A DNA stretch of 64,000 nucleotides from Rhizophlyctis rosea (lineage: Eukaryota > Chytridiomycota > Chytridiomycetes > Rhizophlyctidales > Rhizophlyctidaceae), in NCBI GenBank assembly GCA_027596075.1, contig JADGJC010000196.1, forward strand, positions 1-64,000, written 5' to 3'. The notes beneath the pieces were generated by a model. That model saw only the letters and a program-made list of their open reading frames with translations. It was not told the origin of the DNA and searched no databases. Made by a program: the position numbers and the translations under genes. This document shows, in pieces, positions 36,220 to 47,861 of this stretch. Numbering within the stretch: the first letter of the stretch is position 1; each line of letters opens with the position of its first letter.

Positions 36220-39200
36220 ATGGAGCAACCAGCGAAGAAACGAACATTCGGCAGGCCCCGAGCAGGAAGCGATTCGGATCTTCTCCACGACGGCCGTTCA
36301 AGGCCACCAATGATTGATCAGGTTCGGGAAAAGGTGTTCCAAATGATACTATGATGAACGCCATTTGCTGACTGAAAGCTTCTTCTCAGACCGCTCAGAC
36401 ATGCCAAAACTATACTCGAGAGCTCGGCTATCTCAAAGTAGTTGTGAACAACCTGGAGTTGTCTGATACGGCGGGTATAGGTATGTGAACGGTTGGCGAC
36501 AATGAGACGTTTCCGCCTTCAACCTCTCTCTTATTTTCCTCCCTGCAGACATCCGGGGAACTACAAAACGACATCTGCAGTCCATTGAGCAATGTCGATC
36601 AATACTAAACCAGCTGGAGAAACACCTACTGGTCATTGACTCCTCGCCAGTCAACAATCCAACATCTGATGCTAAACGGGACCTTCCGCCACAACTGAGC
36701 AATTTCGAGCTTCAACATCTCATGGGTGCAGATCACACTGCAAAATCACGAACAAATGGAGCTTTGATTGACCTTCCAGTCAACTACAACGGCAGTGATC
36801 GCCCTCATCACGACATACCCGAGTCACCTTTGTATGCACAGTATCTGAGATTGACGACGAAAGGTGCCGATACCCCCAGCTATCAGCATCGGCCATCCAT
36901 CGCCGCCAGCGAGTTGGAGCCGATCTCGACGCATACTGATGGAACCCATTTGATGGGACCATCACCTCGGCCAAGCGAGGTTATGAGCGAAGAAGAGCGG
37001 AAAATACTGCACCTACAACGATGCATGCAACTCGCAGCCGAGCCAGCAGCAAACATCTGTGCTTTCAGTTCCCTCCATATTGCCTTCCATTTATCCATAT
37101 TAGAGCAGAACATCTTCCTGCTCATTTCGCCCCAAAACCTGCTCGATCATAAACCACCTCAAAGCCCAAATCCCAATATACATCGCTCCGCCGAGTTCTT
37201 CAACTATTTCACCCGTCTAATTGAATTTTCCATCCTTACCCCCGTTGACCCGACCATGCGCGCCCAAATCATACGTAGCTGGGTAAAAGTCGGCAGGAAC
37301 CTCCACCATTTGAAGAACTACCAGTCCCTCAAAGCAGTCGTTAGTGCACTCGGGACCCCACCAATTGCGCGACTAAAACGGACGTGGGCGGTTATAGATA
37401 AGAAAACTCTGTTGCTGTTCAACACACTGCGGGAATTGATGTCGGAGGAGAGCAATTTCGCGGCTTATCGGAGCGAGATACGACAGGTCGTAGGCAGTAA
37501 ACAACCAAATGTCCCGTTCCTCGGACCTTACATACATGACACAACATATCTGATTGCGCTCGCGAAGAAGGAAGGGGTGGACCCGAAGAGTGATATGCGA
37601 GTAAAGGATATATTCATGGACATTCACCAACTGCAAGCAGTTCCTCGTTACTCATTTTTGGATTTAGAGAAGGTGCAGCAAGGAACTGGAGGATCAACCA
37701 CTTTGCCCTTTCAAAGGCAACGGCAATGGGGTCTCAGTTCGCGGGCAGGACCGGAACTACAATCTTTGCGGGAATTGGACGCGGATGAGATGGCAGCGTT
37801 CATTCAACACTGGATATTAACGAGGGGCATGAAGACGGAGAAGGAAATGGATCAGCTGTCATTGGAACGGGAACCACGGCCACAATCTAATATGCCAACA
37901 ACGGAGCCGCAGGTGGTCGGAGCTGGGAGCGTTGGGCCGGCGAATGGCAATGGACAACAGGGATTGCTCAATCCGGTTGGGGACTATATTGCTCCAAGTA
38001 GTATGATATTGGAGCCTATGATTAGTTTTAGTGAGCAGACTTCGGCAGAACCGATGATGGGGGAGCCGAGAAAGCGGGCATCCGCAGGAGCATTTATGGA
38101 TGCGTTAAAGGCGTCGTTCGTGACTAAAAAAGAGAAGGATGCGCGGCGTACGAGTGTGGGTGAATTGGAACGACAGGGGTCTGGTGGCGATATCAGTCCA
38201 GCACACTCAGGCAGCCCTCCCAGTTCCGATAGCGAGTGGAGCTTGAATAGTGTCGAAATGGATAATAGCGCAGCAGAGAAACGGAAAGTGGAAAAGAGAC
38301 GGAGCACCGGAGGCGTGATCCGGGATCTTATCAGTTTTGGGAGCCCGCCAGCATCACCACCCGTGGAGCGAAGGGAGAGGGATCCGGAGAGGGGCAAAGG
38401 AGCATGGTTACCTGCATTCAGACGTTCCGCACCGCCGGCACCAAACACAAATGATTTGACGTTCTCTGTGCCAGACACAAATGGAGCATCAAGAGATAGT
38501 GATACATCTATTCGGTCATTTGCTCCACAATGGCAGGCATCTCTTTTCCCTGATAAGCCTCCCGATCCATCTGCACTCAAACCAACGGGCTTGAGCGTCA
38601 ACACCTCAACAAAACCATCGAAAAGTCCTCCAGCCCTTCCAGGCAAACCATCAACAAACAGGTTCTCAACCACAGCAGAGGAAACACCCCAAACTTCCGC
38701 TCATCCTCAACCTCCTCGTTTCGGTATTCCCATGGTACCATCAGTGGTAGGACCAGCGTCATCAGGCACCGGAACTCCAACACGAACAATCACACCAAGA
38801 CCTGCCCCACCATCTCCAGAACGCAAATCCTCGCCATCACAACCATCACCACCCAAGCAAGTCCCGCCCAAATCAGGACCTGTCACTTCCGAACCCCCAT
38901 CAATAGCATCAACAGTTCGACGCACCCCAACACCGACCACAAATTCAGCTCAGGCAGCCTTGGCCAATGTCTTCCAACAACCAATCAAAGTCCAGCTACG
39001 TTCCACCACCCCTACTCCTGCAACAAAGTCCAGCATCGATGACGCTTCCCCCACCCAATCTTCTCCCGTCACACCGCAACAGCCATCACTCAGACCTCAA
39101 TTTCGCCCAACGACACCTACAAAACCATCCCCCTCAACCCCACCACCAAATCCAAACCCCTCAGACCCCTTCAACGACCCCTCACCCACCCAAAGCCCAC

Positions 39201-39529
39201 AACCAACCAAACCACCACGCGCGTCCACACCAACCGGCCTACCACCAAAGCCTACCCGCAATCACAGCAGCTCTAGTCTTCCTCTTGCACAACCTTACAA
39301 CACGCAACCAGTTCCCGCTCTTCCTCCTAAACCAGCACCAGCTCCCAAACCATCAACACTAAAGCAACCTCCACCCCCTCCGAAACCCAGCACTCTGCAA
39401 GCTCCGGCACAGCACCCATCCCGATCCAGCTCGACATCACCAGATCCGCAAGTGATGATGGCAAACATTATGATGGCGGCCAAACGCAAGGCGGAGGGGG
39501 CAGGACGGGAGGGTGGAAGTGCAAGGTAG
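36220..39529 (+). CDS. Ras-type guanine-nucleotide exchange factor with proline-rich tail
   Basis: RasGEF (CDC25-homology) proteins load Ras-family GTPases with GTP. Three exons, 36220-36321, 36390-36474 and 36549-39529, encode 1,055 residues from MEQPAKKRTFGRPRAGSDSD. Residues about 30-100 form a predicted helix bundle (QTCQNYTRELGYLKVVVNNL, RHLQSIEQCRSILNQLEKHL). The exchange domain spans about 215-440 and shows NIFLLISPQNLLDHKPP-type helices, FFNYFTRLIEFSILTPVDPT, AQIIRSWVKVGRNLHHLKNY, QSLKAVVSALGTPPIARLKR and VPFLGPYIHDTTYLIA. The last 600 or so residues are disordered and very rich in Pro, Ser and Thr, with many PxxP motifs (for example PALPPKPAPAPKPS), likely SH3-binding. A GEF without its own SH3 domain is common in fungi. 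The exact GTPase partner cannot be read from sequence. Confidence 0.9.
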
Positions 39530-39867
39530 CAAGGATGGAATTTCGAATTGCACATAGATCTTTTGGTCTTGGTCCTACTTTATATACCCGGCGTTTTAGT
39601 AATACCTGTTTTGTTTTCTTCTGCAATTGTATACATATTGTCTCTAGCAGGGGATTGAATTTTCGGAAGGAAAATGTAAATATAATGATTGAACCTTTTC
39701 GGGGTGTGTAAATTCAAGCGAGCAAATTGTCACATCCGAAAAAGCGCCTGCGCTGGCCATGGAGAAATAGGACGCACACAGTGCGGCGCCAACTGTTTTT
39801 TTGGGTGTTTCACGCGCAAGTACACTACTTCTTCGGCTAACAACTCGCCCGTGCCATTCAACACCCA
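39530..39867. other. Convergent intergenic region (RasGEF / vacuolar protease)
   Basis: 338 bases between two convergent stop codons; 3' UTR sequence is expected. Nothing else is visible. Confidence 0.5.
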
Positions 39868-42800
39868 TCATTCCAACTTGGTGTTCTTCTTGATGCTACT
39901 AACTCCATACCTCCCATGCGTCAAGGTCATCCATTTCGGGATGCCTCCATGTACCACTCTGTCAAACGTGGGACTAACATTCCCCCCCAGGAAGCACTCA
40001 ACTTTGATCACCGGGTTATCCCCATCCGCACCGGCCCCTTCATTATACAACACCAGAAACTCCGCCTCGAACCGTTTGTCCTCCCTTCCAAAGCCTCGCA
40101 GAAACACAAATGTTGGAGGCGAAGAATTAGTATCGACGCTGAACGCTGACATGCCGGCAGCCTCGTGCGACATAACCCAAGACATCTGCGAAGTCGGCGA
40201 CGGCAATCCCGGTGTAGGATGTGTCCCATTGATCGTAACCCACTCGTCCGCGTTCTCCGGATCCACCCATAGCCCCAACGGCGCCGGATCAGCCCGAATA
40301 GTACAGATTCTAGACTCGGGTGGGCCCACCACGCTTCCCTTCCACCTCCTCGTCCCACCCGTCCGATTAAGCGTCGCAGAGACCTCAATCAACGTCGTAG
40401 GATCCACCCAAGATTTCCCATTCCCATCCCTAACATCCAACGCCTCAAATCCACCAGCAACACACCTATCATACCGCTTATCCCACTCACAATTCCAATC
40501 TTCCCGACTCCCCAAAACATCCCCCTTCACCACACCAATCCACTTCCCAACCTTCATACTCGGAAGCACCAACGCCGTAACCTCCGTCCCCATCTGCAAG
40601 CTCGTCGCATTACTAACATCCCAACTCTCGGCAAACACGAACTTCTGTGGCCGATCGTACGAGAAGGGGAACAGTGCGCATGAAACGATGAACGGTACCA
40701 CGGCTCCAAGGAAAAAGAGAAGCATGATGAGCTTCCGGTTAACTTGCTGCCACACCGGCAGAAGATTCACCGTCGCCAACATGGTCGCCATCCAGAAGAC
40801 AAGGTCCGCATGGTAGTCCCGTAATCCTTCCGCCACAAGTGACGGTATAGCGATATAGAGCATTTTGGCAATGTCGAGGGTGAGGAGTAACGGAATAAAC
40901 GACGAAACGAAAAGGTCAAAGCACCACCGATCCCTGGTCCACCCTTCCACCATCCGCCTTTTGAATCCCGGATCTACATCATCGCCCGGCCCTGTCGCCC
41001 CACCTTCCCTAGCATCATCAGCCTCCAACGAAGACCTCACATCCGCCCTCCACCACCTCCTGACGAGCCGTGTAATCAGCTGACTCAAGCCGGCGCTTAA
41101 ACAGCCAAACAGGGCGTACACGTAGAACAGATACGCAGCATTAACGCCCTTGGCCGCGAACACCAACGCGACAACCAAAAGCGTCGTCCAGTACCCAACC
41201 AATGAATACGGCAACCATTTCTTCGAACTCGGCTGTGTCATGATGCGTGGGGTGGTCGAGATGGTGGGTGGGCGCGGGCCAGGGTTCAATGGGGATTCAT
41301 CCTCGTCTTCCGAGTCATCAATATCAGCAGGACGAGCGTGGTCGTTTTCCACCGGCGCAGTGGAAGGTAAAAGACTGTAGCGTCCACCCGCACCCCTTCT
41401 CAACCTCACTCCCATCGCAAAGTGCGGCCAAATCGCCTGCACCGCCACAGTCGTCCCAATCGTAACTGCCACCACCCAACAAGCATTCCACGCCGGCATG
41501 CCGTACGTTGAGCTCCTGTTCACCCACCCCTTGAACTTCGAAAGCACCCAAACCACGAATGCACTCCCCAGCACCGACGCCCAGATCCCAAAGTAGTTAT
41601 CCAACATAGGCCGTACAAACATTACCAACATTCTCCTCATCTGGCGTCTTTTCACCTCCCTCGTCGCTTTCCATATGCTCCCGGCAATGACGAGTGTCAG
41701 GATGAGGGACATGCCGAAGACATATAGCCAGTATTGCGTCAGGACGGATGTAACTCCCAGAATATCGTAATAGAGGAACCCAGGACCAGGAAGCGTCTCC
41801 GAATAGTTTGCGATCTTGGCAGGATGCTCCAATTCCAAGAGTCTATCTCCAGTGCATAAGTCGACGAGTGTAGCCAGGACGTTATCGCCAAGGTGTTGAA
41901 CAGACAGCGCTGATGCATGGCCCAAATCATCTATTATTGAGTTTGGTGTTAGAAAGCATTGGGGATCCAACGCATTGATAATTGGCCAGCAAATTCGTGA
42001 CTAACCGCGCGGAGTGTGATACAGATATCGGTAGCTGTAAAATGCTGAGAACGAAGAATATTCATCTCAGAAACCCCTTTCTTGTCTTATTCAAATATCA
42101 AGAATCCTACCAAAGTCCGCGCCAGGAAGCTCCCCAACCGTCACGTATGGCCGGTAATCCGTATCACTGATACATGATTTGCAGATGAGCTTTCTCCATA
42201 GCTCGCTATGACAACCTTTGACCTTTCCTCACCTCCCAATGTACCGCATAACGTCATTCAAAATGATTGAGGCATGCGGCCTAGGCGCTCGCTTCGTGAA
42301 GGATTCCATGATCTTCCATGAATTAGTTCTGAACAGCATGGCACGCGTATCAGACGCGGCACCGGTACCCTCCAGATTCAAAAATCCGGTCACATCCGCG
42401 AACCATGGATGCTACATGAATGCAAGCGCAGATCAGAGCAGGGTCGATTGACAATCTGGAAACAAACAGAGAACACCTCACCTGCGTGAACGCAAACCCA
42501 CCCCAGAGCCACTGTGAAGTTTTTGATCAGTCTATATTTGACCAAAGACTGTTATCTCGCACAACATTGCGGGCATACCATTTCCTCCCCGTTGTTGAAA
42601 TTCAAAATCACGTCATGATCCAGAATAGGGTGGAATATCAACGACCTGACCAATTCCACCATAACAGCAACAGAAATGCCATCGTCTGTTATTCCCGGTG
42701 AAAACGGCGTGCTATCGAAATGCGCAGAGACAAGAAGCGCTTTTCGGGATGGGAGGCGTCCTTGAATCCGGACTAGGATGTTGTTGGATTGGTAGTAGGA

Positions 42801-43440
42801 ATCCCGGAAGAATAGATTTATCGGATCGTTGTCCATAATCTGTAGAATACATGAGCATGTCGAGTGAAACGTCGATCAGTACAGAAGCGTACGTACTTGC
42901 AAGAAGTCCGCCGATCTGCCATTCATTCGTGCCAAGTTCTGAAGGTCTTTGAGATCGTGGAGGAGTAGGTCCCGCATGCGGAGGTTTGCATCGCTGTTAT
43001 ATGGATGTGGTTCTGTCGGGAACCTTTCAAGCCTCTGCCAGGCTCCTTCTCCTGTCATGTAGAAGTCATCGAATATTGGTGAGGATATCAATCATGTTGG
43101 ATGTGGCAGCAAAACTGGTACCTGAAAACGTTCCGCCACTCGCACTTTCGACCTCTGAAGACGGAACCACGCGCCTCGGGAATCCCGCAAAATAATGCGA
43201 GCCCCACCATAGAAGGATTGTTATCAAGTAGAATATGAGTACAGTGGCTGATACCGTGGTTGTTCGCCGAAGATTGGTTGTAAGACCGCGCGGGAGTGTG
43301 AGGTAAGGGCGAAGTCGTCGGAGAAAGGGAAGAGGTTGGTCTGACTCGTCGGGTGCATTCACTCCTGCGGACGGCACTCGATGTTCATCGTTGTCCTCGT
43401 CACCTTGCGCTTCAGAAAGAAGTGGCTCCCGTTCTGCCAT
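39868..43440 (-). CDS. PFF1: Vacuolar membrane M28 zinc protease (Pff1/FXNA-like)
   Basis: A multi-pass M28-family metalloprotease of the vacuole or endomembrane system. Exon 1 begins MAEREPLLSEAQGDEDNDEH (dileucine-like sorting context) and has one membrane helix (VSATVLIFYLITILLWWGSH). The protease domain spans several exons: WQRLERFPTEPHPYNSDANL, LLVSAHFDSTPFSPG (first zinc ligands H and D), TDDGISVAVMVELVRSL (D), LNFNNGEE (Glu pair) and FLNLEGTGAASDTRAM. Then come SDTDYRPYVTVGELPGADF and the final histidine motif YRYLYHTP. The large last exon (41970-39868, 700 codons open) carries about eight further membrane helices and a lumenal beta-rich C-terminal domain, as in fungal Pff1. Total is roughly 950 residues. 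All expected zinc ligands appear intact. Divergent from the first F-box gene. Confidence 0.92.
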
Positions 43441-43920
43441 GCTGGAAATTACAGTGGTGAAGGAGTGGGAGTGCCGAGCTTTGTGTGAGGCTGGGGCCAC
43501 ACCAAGACCACCTTCAATAGACAGGCACAAACACGGTCAGCACAGTTTGCAAAGCAGGATGCTAGTCTGCTTGTAGGTAAAAAGTGATGCCAAAAGGGGA
43601 GAAAGACTAGGAGAAGGTAGGTGGAAGGTAGGTGCCTTCCTCTTCCAAGTTTCGCCGTGTTGCTTACCTATGGACGTGGGGTGGCGGGTGTGACGCGTTC
43701 TTATGACGTCGCCTGGCTTGGAGGATCCTTTCATCCTTAACTTACACCCTTCCCACACGCTTCTCAGCACAAACCCATTGAAACAATCATCTATTTTCCA
43801 ATTGTGTGCAGGACATCCCGGTCCAAATCTCCAATCAAGTACATACTTTGGAGCAGTCTAGGACAGGGAGCAGCTGTGCTCCACAACTCTCGATTCTATC
43901 CCGTGCACCTTCAGGAAACG
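43441..43920. other. Divergent intergenic region (protease / F-box cluster)
   Basis: 480 bases between the protease start and the first F-box gene start. No gene is supported. Confidence 0.45.
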
Positions 43921-45352
43921 ATGACTTCATCTGGCGCTGTCACTCCTACTCTCGTGGGCGGTGAGTGTGCCTATTTATTTCGTCCTTTCTGTTGTGCGGG
44001 TTGCCCAAGTTCCTTCGCAACTTAAAAGCTTTACTAGGACACTTCGCGTTGACAATACCGGAGCTATTGCTTGAAATCCTTCGTTCACTCTCCAACAAAG
44101 ACCTTTTCAAACTTTGTGTTGTATCGAAATACTTTCGGAAATACGCTCGTGAAAGCCTATACCGATCGGCGCAAAACCTTCCTTCGGCTAACGGTCGTGA
44201 AGGAGGACACAAAAGTTGCTTTGAAAGACAGACAAACAGCTGCACACATACAAAGGGCGCTGAGAACACCAAAAGAGACCCCACTGCCGAAGGAATACAC
44301 TTGCACCACAATCCTCTTGCAATGTGTCGACCACGTCTCAACTGACAGTCCTCACGGCGTTCTGCGATTTGCGCCCGTTGCACCACAAGCAGAATCAGTA
44401 TCAAAGGAGCAATACCGCATCGTTGCCTTGCAAATGGAAGCCATCACGCCTCTCGATATTGAAAGCTTGCCCTCCAAACCACTGAAACCAGAGATGGCTC
44501 AGATCCTGCCTGGTACCGAGGCCGTGTTCCGCAACACTCGAGCTTTCAAATACACAGAAGATTTATACGGATCTGACTTCATTCTCTTGATCAAGAAGGG
44601 CTCGGAGCAGCATGTTGGAATGCTCTACTTGGCCGACACCCTTGTCAAACCCGGTCGATCTTCCATACCTCAACCTGAAATCACCATCCACCCTCGCAAA
44701 CCATGGCAGGCCTTTTTGCAGTCGGCCCAGGGCAGCAAATTGGAGTTTTTGGTGCCGCATTTGGAGGCGATGTACCAGTGCCCGCTTGGTCATGAAACGT
44801 CCAGGATCCGTCAGTGGCTTTGGTTTGGAAAGAATGAAAGGAATTCATTGGAGAAGTTGATGACATTTGCTTTATCCGAATGCATACAAAAGGTAGGAAT
44901 AGACTTGCACGCACTTATCAGCATTGTTGTTGGGGGGGACTCACAATATGATTTTGATAAACCCCTAGGTCTCCCACCTCATGTACCACAAAGTCATGAC
45001 CGCTGTCAACCAGATGAAAATTTACGATTCAATGAACCTTGATCGGGACCGCCGCCACCAAATCGACATTAACATCAAGAGACGGGTGTTGACGGAACTA
45101 ACCACCACGACTCCAGCGCGGGAAATCTTGCAAATTGAGAATGTTTTGTCGGGTGATTTGGACGAACACCACCGGGATTTGCTGGGTATTTTGGACGACT
45201 TCCGGAAGACAAAATTGATGAATTCGGTGTGGTTTGAGCAGTTGAATGTGAAGAGATTGCTTGGGAAGGTGGGCACCCGAATGTTTGAGGAGGGCGAGAA
45301 GGAGATGTGGTGGGTGGAAGGAAAGGGGTCGGATAAGGGGAGTTCCGAATGA
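43921..45352 (+). pseudogene. F-box-like paralog 1, +1 frameshift
   Basis: First of three tandem paralogs. Exons 43921-43960, 44038-44892 and 44969-45352 share intron positions with the intact third copy. After MTSSGAVTPTLVGG comes the F-box-like motif HFALTIPELLLEILRSLSNK, then KDLFKLCVVSKYFRKYAR. At 44151-44155 (gaaag) one extra base relative to paralogs 2 and 3 breaks the frame; the +1 frame resumes KAYTDRRKTFLRLTVV. Exon lengths sum to 1,279 nt, which leaves a remainder of one when divided by three. The rest is well conserved (LYGSDFILLIKK, HPRKPWQAFLQSAQG, FEEGEKEMWWVEGKGSD). It could be a young pseudogene, an assembly error, or an allele-level indel. F-box proteins recruit substrates to SCF ubiquitin ligases. 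The long C-terminal domain has no LRR or WD repeats that I can see. Confidence 0.75.
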
Positions 45353-45980
45353 TGACGGCAATTATAGCACTTCTGGGCCTTGTAAGATGTAAATATGCGA
45401 GATTGCACAATAGCAATGTTTTCTTTTGATCACTGCTTCTAAATAATAAGCCCTATTCGACTTTGTAAGGTTCATGATTGCCTTAAACATAACACCTAGT
45501 CAACTTTGAAACAGTATGATACCAAGGAAACTGAGCGGCGGTCCCATTTTTTCAATTTCTGGTCCCGGAGGCCAATGTGTGTGCCGAACCCTTGATCCCT
45601 CATGCATGCGTCAGTGCCCTTCAGGCTGCTGACAGCAAGTATGCATTTTTGGAGTAAATTCAATGCTTGACAGCTTTAGAAATGTACGCCGATGGAGCGC
45701 AGGTCCTAGGGGCCCTCACTAGCCCCAGGGCCCAAAACCCCCAGCAATTTGCGGCCCAGGCGGAAGTCCGGATCGGACTCTCGGAAAACCTGGGGAAGCT
45801 GTTGCTTGTACATGCTGGCTGGTATCTCCAACTGCCAATTATCAAAAGTCATTTGTGCATACGGAAGCCTACCTATAAATTGATACTCGCCCTTGTTAAG
45901 GTATTCTCTTTGAGAACCGGTTGGCAGTGCTGGACTGCTGGTTGCCAAGCTCAATTCTACCGCACTCAATTCTCAGAAGC
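45353..45980. other. Intergenic spacer between F-box paralogs 1 and 2
   Basis: 628 bases. The first 60 or so bases after the stop of paralog 1 closely resemble those after paralog 2 (gacggcaa, tatag, ttgtaa, atgtaaat), so the duplication included the 3' flank. No gene is supported in the remainder. Confidence 0.5.
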
Positions 45981-47601
45981 ATGTCGTCTGGAATCGAGAA
46001 TCGTCCGCCAAGCCCTGTCCGCGAGAAAGGTGAGTGATGTACTGTTAATTGCTTCACACAAAATGCCGCGCGAGTCTTGGCTCATACGCGCAATCTTTGC
46101 AAGGTCACTTCGCGCTGAGAATTCCAGAGCTGGCCCTCGATATCCTTTGCTTACTCTCCAGTAAAGAGCTGTTCAAATTGCGTCTCGTTTCGAAGTACTT
46201 TCGGAAGTATGCTCGAAAGACCTATATCGATCGGCACAAGACCTTCATCCGCTTGACAGTCGTGACTGACCTTGACCCCAAGGCGGGTGGAACGAAACCA
46301 ACACCAGCCCAGATACAAAAGGCGCTCAGCTCCGGCAATGTATTCACCTTTCCCAGGCAATACCGTTGCCATCCCATCATCCTCCAATGCAATGATCGGA
46401 TCGATTTCAATAACCCTCATGGCGTTCTTGAGTTTGCTCCCATCTCAAAACAGCCCCCATCCTTCGACGGGGGCAAGGATATCATTGCACTGCAAGTGGA
46501 ACGGATTGCTCCAATCAACACAGTCCAGTCAGTCTTGTCAGTCCAACCATACATCCAACCCCTGTGCTACAAAGTCAATGCCCCTACTTTGTCCACTTCT
46601 TCATACGTTGACATTGGCCCGAAGGTCTGGAATGGTTCTGGATCTGGAAGTCCCCCTCCCCAAACCAGTACCACCACTACCACCACCTCTGCTCTTCCTA
46701 CCACCACTCTCACCATACCAACCAGCAACACCACGTTTTTTGACACCCGCAATCTTACACCCCCACGATTCACCGACAACCTCTACGGATCCCAGTTCAT
46801 CCTTACCCTCAAAATCAAGCAATTTCGTTATAAAAAGGTTACGCACTTTCAAAGCTGTACATATCCGAAACCCTCGTCAGATCAGCTTCCTCCCCGCCAC
46901 GTCCTAATTCAATCAGAATATACCCCTCAAAACCATGGAAAGTCTTCCTGCAATCAGCTAAAGATAACAATCTTACGTTGCTGGTACCCCGTTTGGAAGA
47001 AGCATTCCCCTTTGGTAAAGACGCGCCGACTATTCGCAGATGGCTTTTGGGGGGAAAGGAAGCAAGGAAAGGGTTGCAGGATATACTGCAGTGCACTCTG
47101 ACGGCGGCTTTTGAGAAGGTAAGGGAGATCATTGTTCCACCGAAGGCGGGACTTATGTCCATTTACAACATTCTCACTCTCCTCCCTCCTCCCTCAAAAA
47201 AGCTCCCTAAACTAGTGGCTGACAAAATGAAGTCCGTTGACAACCAAATCAATTACTACGCGACGCTGAACTGGGATGTAGACCGGCATAACAAAGTACT
47301 TACGAATCTTCGGAAACGCGTAGCATCGGAGTTGTCTAGCATCACTGAAGTGCGCGAACTGTTGCAAGTCGAACATATTCCGTTGGATGCCGGCGAAGAT
47401 AATCCGGACCTGCTAGAGATGTTGGACAAATTTTGGAAGACACGTATGTTTGTGAATGATAATGGGTCCATGCGTGTTGAGAGGATAAGTCCAGAGGGTG
47501 CAAAGAGACTGGAGGCTGCTATGGGACGGATGTTTGAAGATGCGGAGAAGGAGATGTGGTGGGTGGAAGACATGGGATTGGAAACGGGAAGTTGGTGGTG
47601 A
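45981..47601 (+). pseudogene. F-box-like paralog 2, -1 frameshift
   Basis: Second tandem paralog. Exons 45981-46029, 46104-47118 and 47203-47601 match the intron phases of paralog 3. It starts MSSGIENRPPSPVREKG, then HFALRIPELALDILCLLSSK, the F-box-like helix pair. A Thr/Ser/Pro-rich insertion (near TSTTTTTTSALPTTT) is unique to this copy. At the A-run 46832-46836 one base is missing relative to the family: the frame before it reads LYGSQFILTLK and the conserved continuation LYISETLVRSA, YPSKPWKVFLQSAKD lies in the -1 frame. Exon lengths total 1,463 nt, leaving a remainder of two. The final part is intact (FEDAEKEMWWVEDMG). The homopolymer location makes sequencing error or recent decay both plausible. 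Confidence 0.75.
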
Positions 47602-47861
47602 CGGCAACTATAGTATTTCGGGGCTTTGTAATGTATAATATGTAAATGAGTGTTTACTTGCTGAAGTTTCCCGGGTTTGTGAGCGCTGGAGTTGGGTAAC
47701 TGGCTGGACCCGTGGGACCTCAGACTACCCAATCCTAGGACCCAGAATCAAACCCTATCCACCTTCCCGCCACCGGGCTCAACTCTGATACTTTTGCAGA
47801 TTTACAATTCCATGAGCTCTGTTTCTGCACCATCCACAATATATCGTTTTGACCCCCCAAT

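Noticed and set aside
46825..46845. Programmed -1 frameshifting in F-box paralog 2
   Set aside because: The site T-AAA-AAG is not a canonical slippery heptamer, and the sister copy needs a shift in the opposite direction; indels or errors are simpler.
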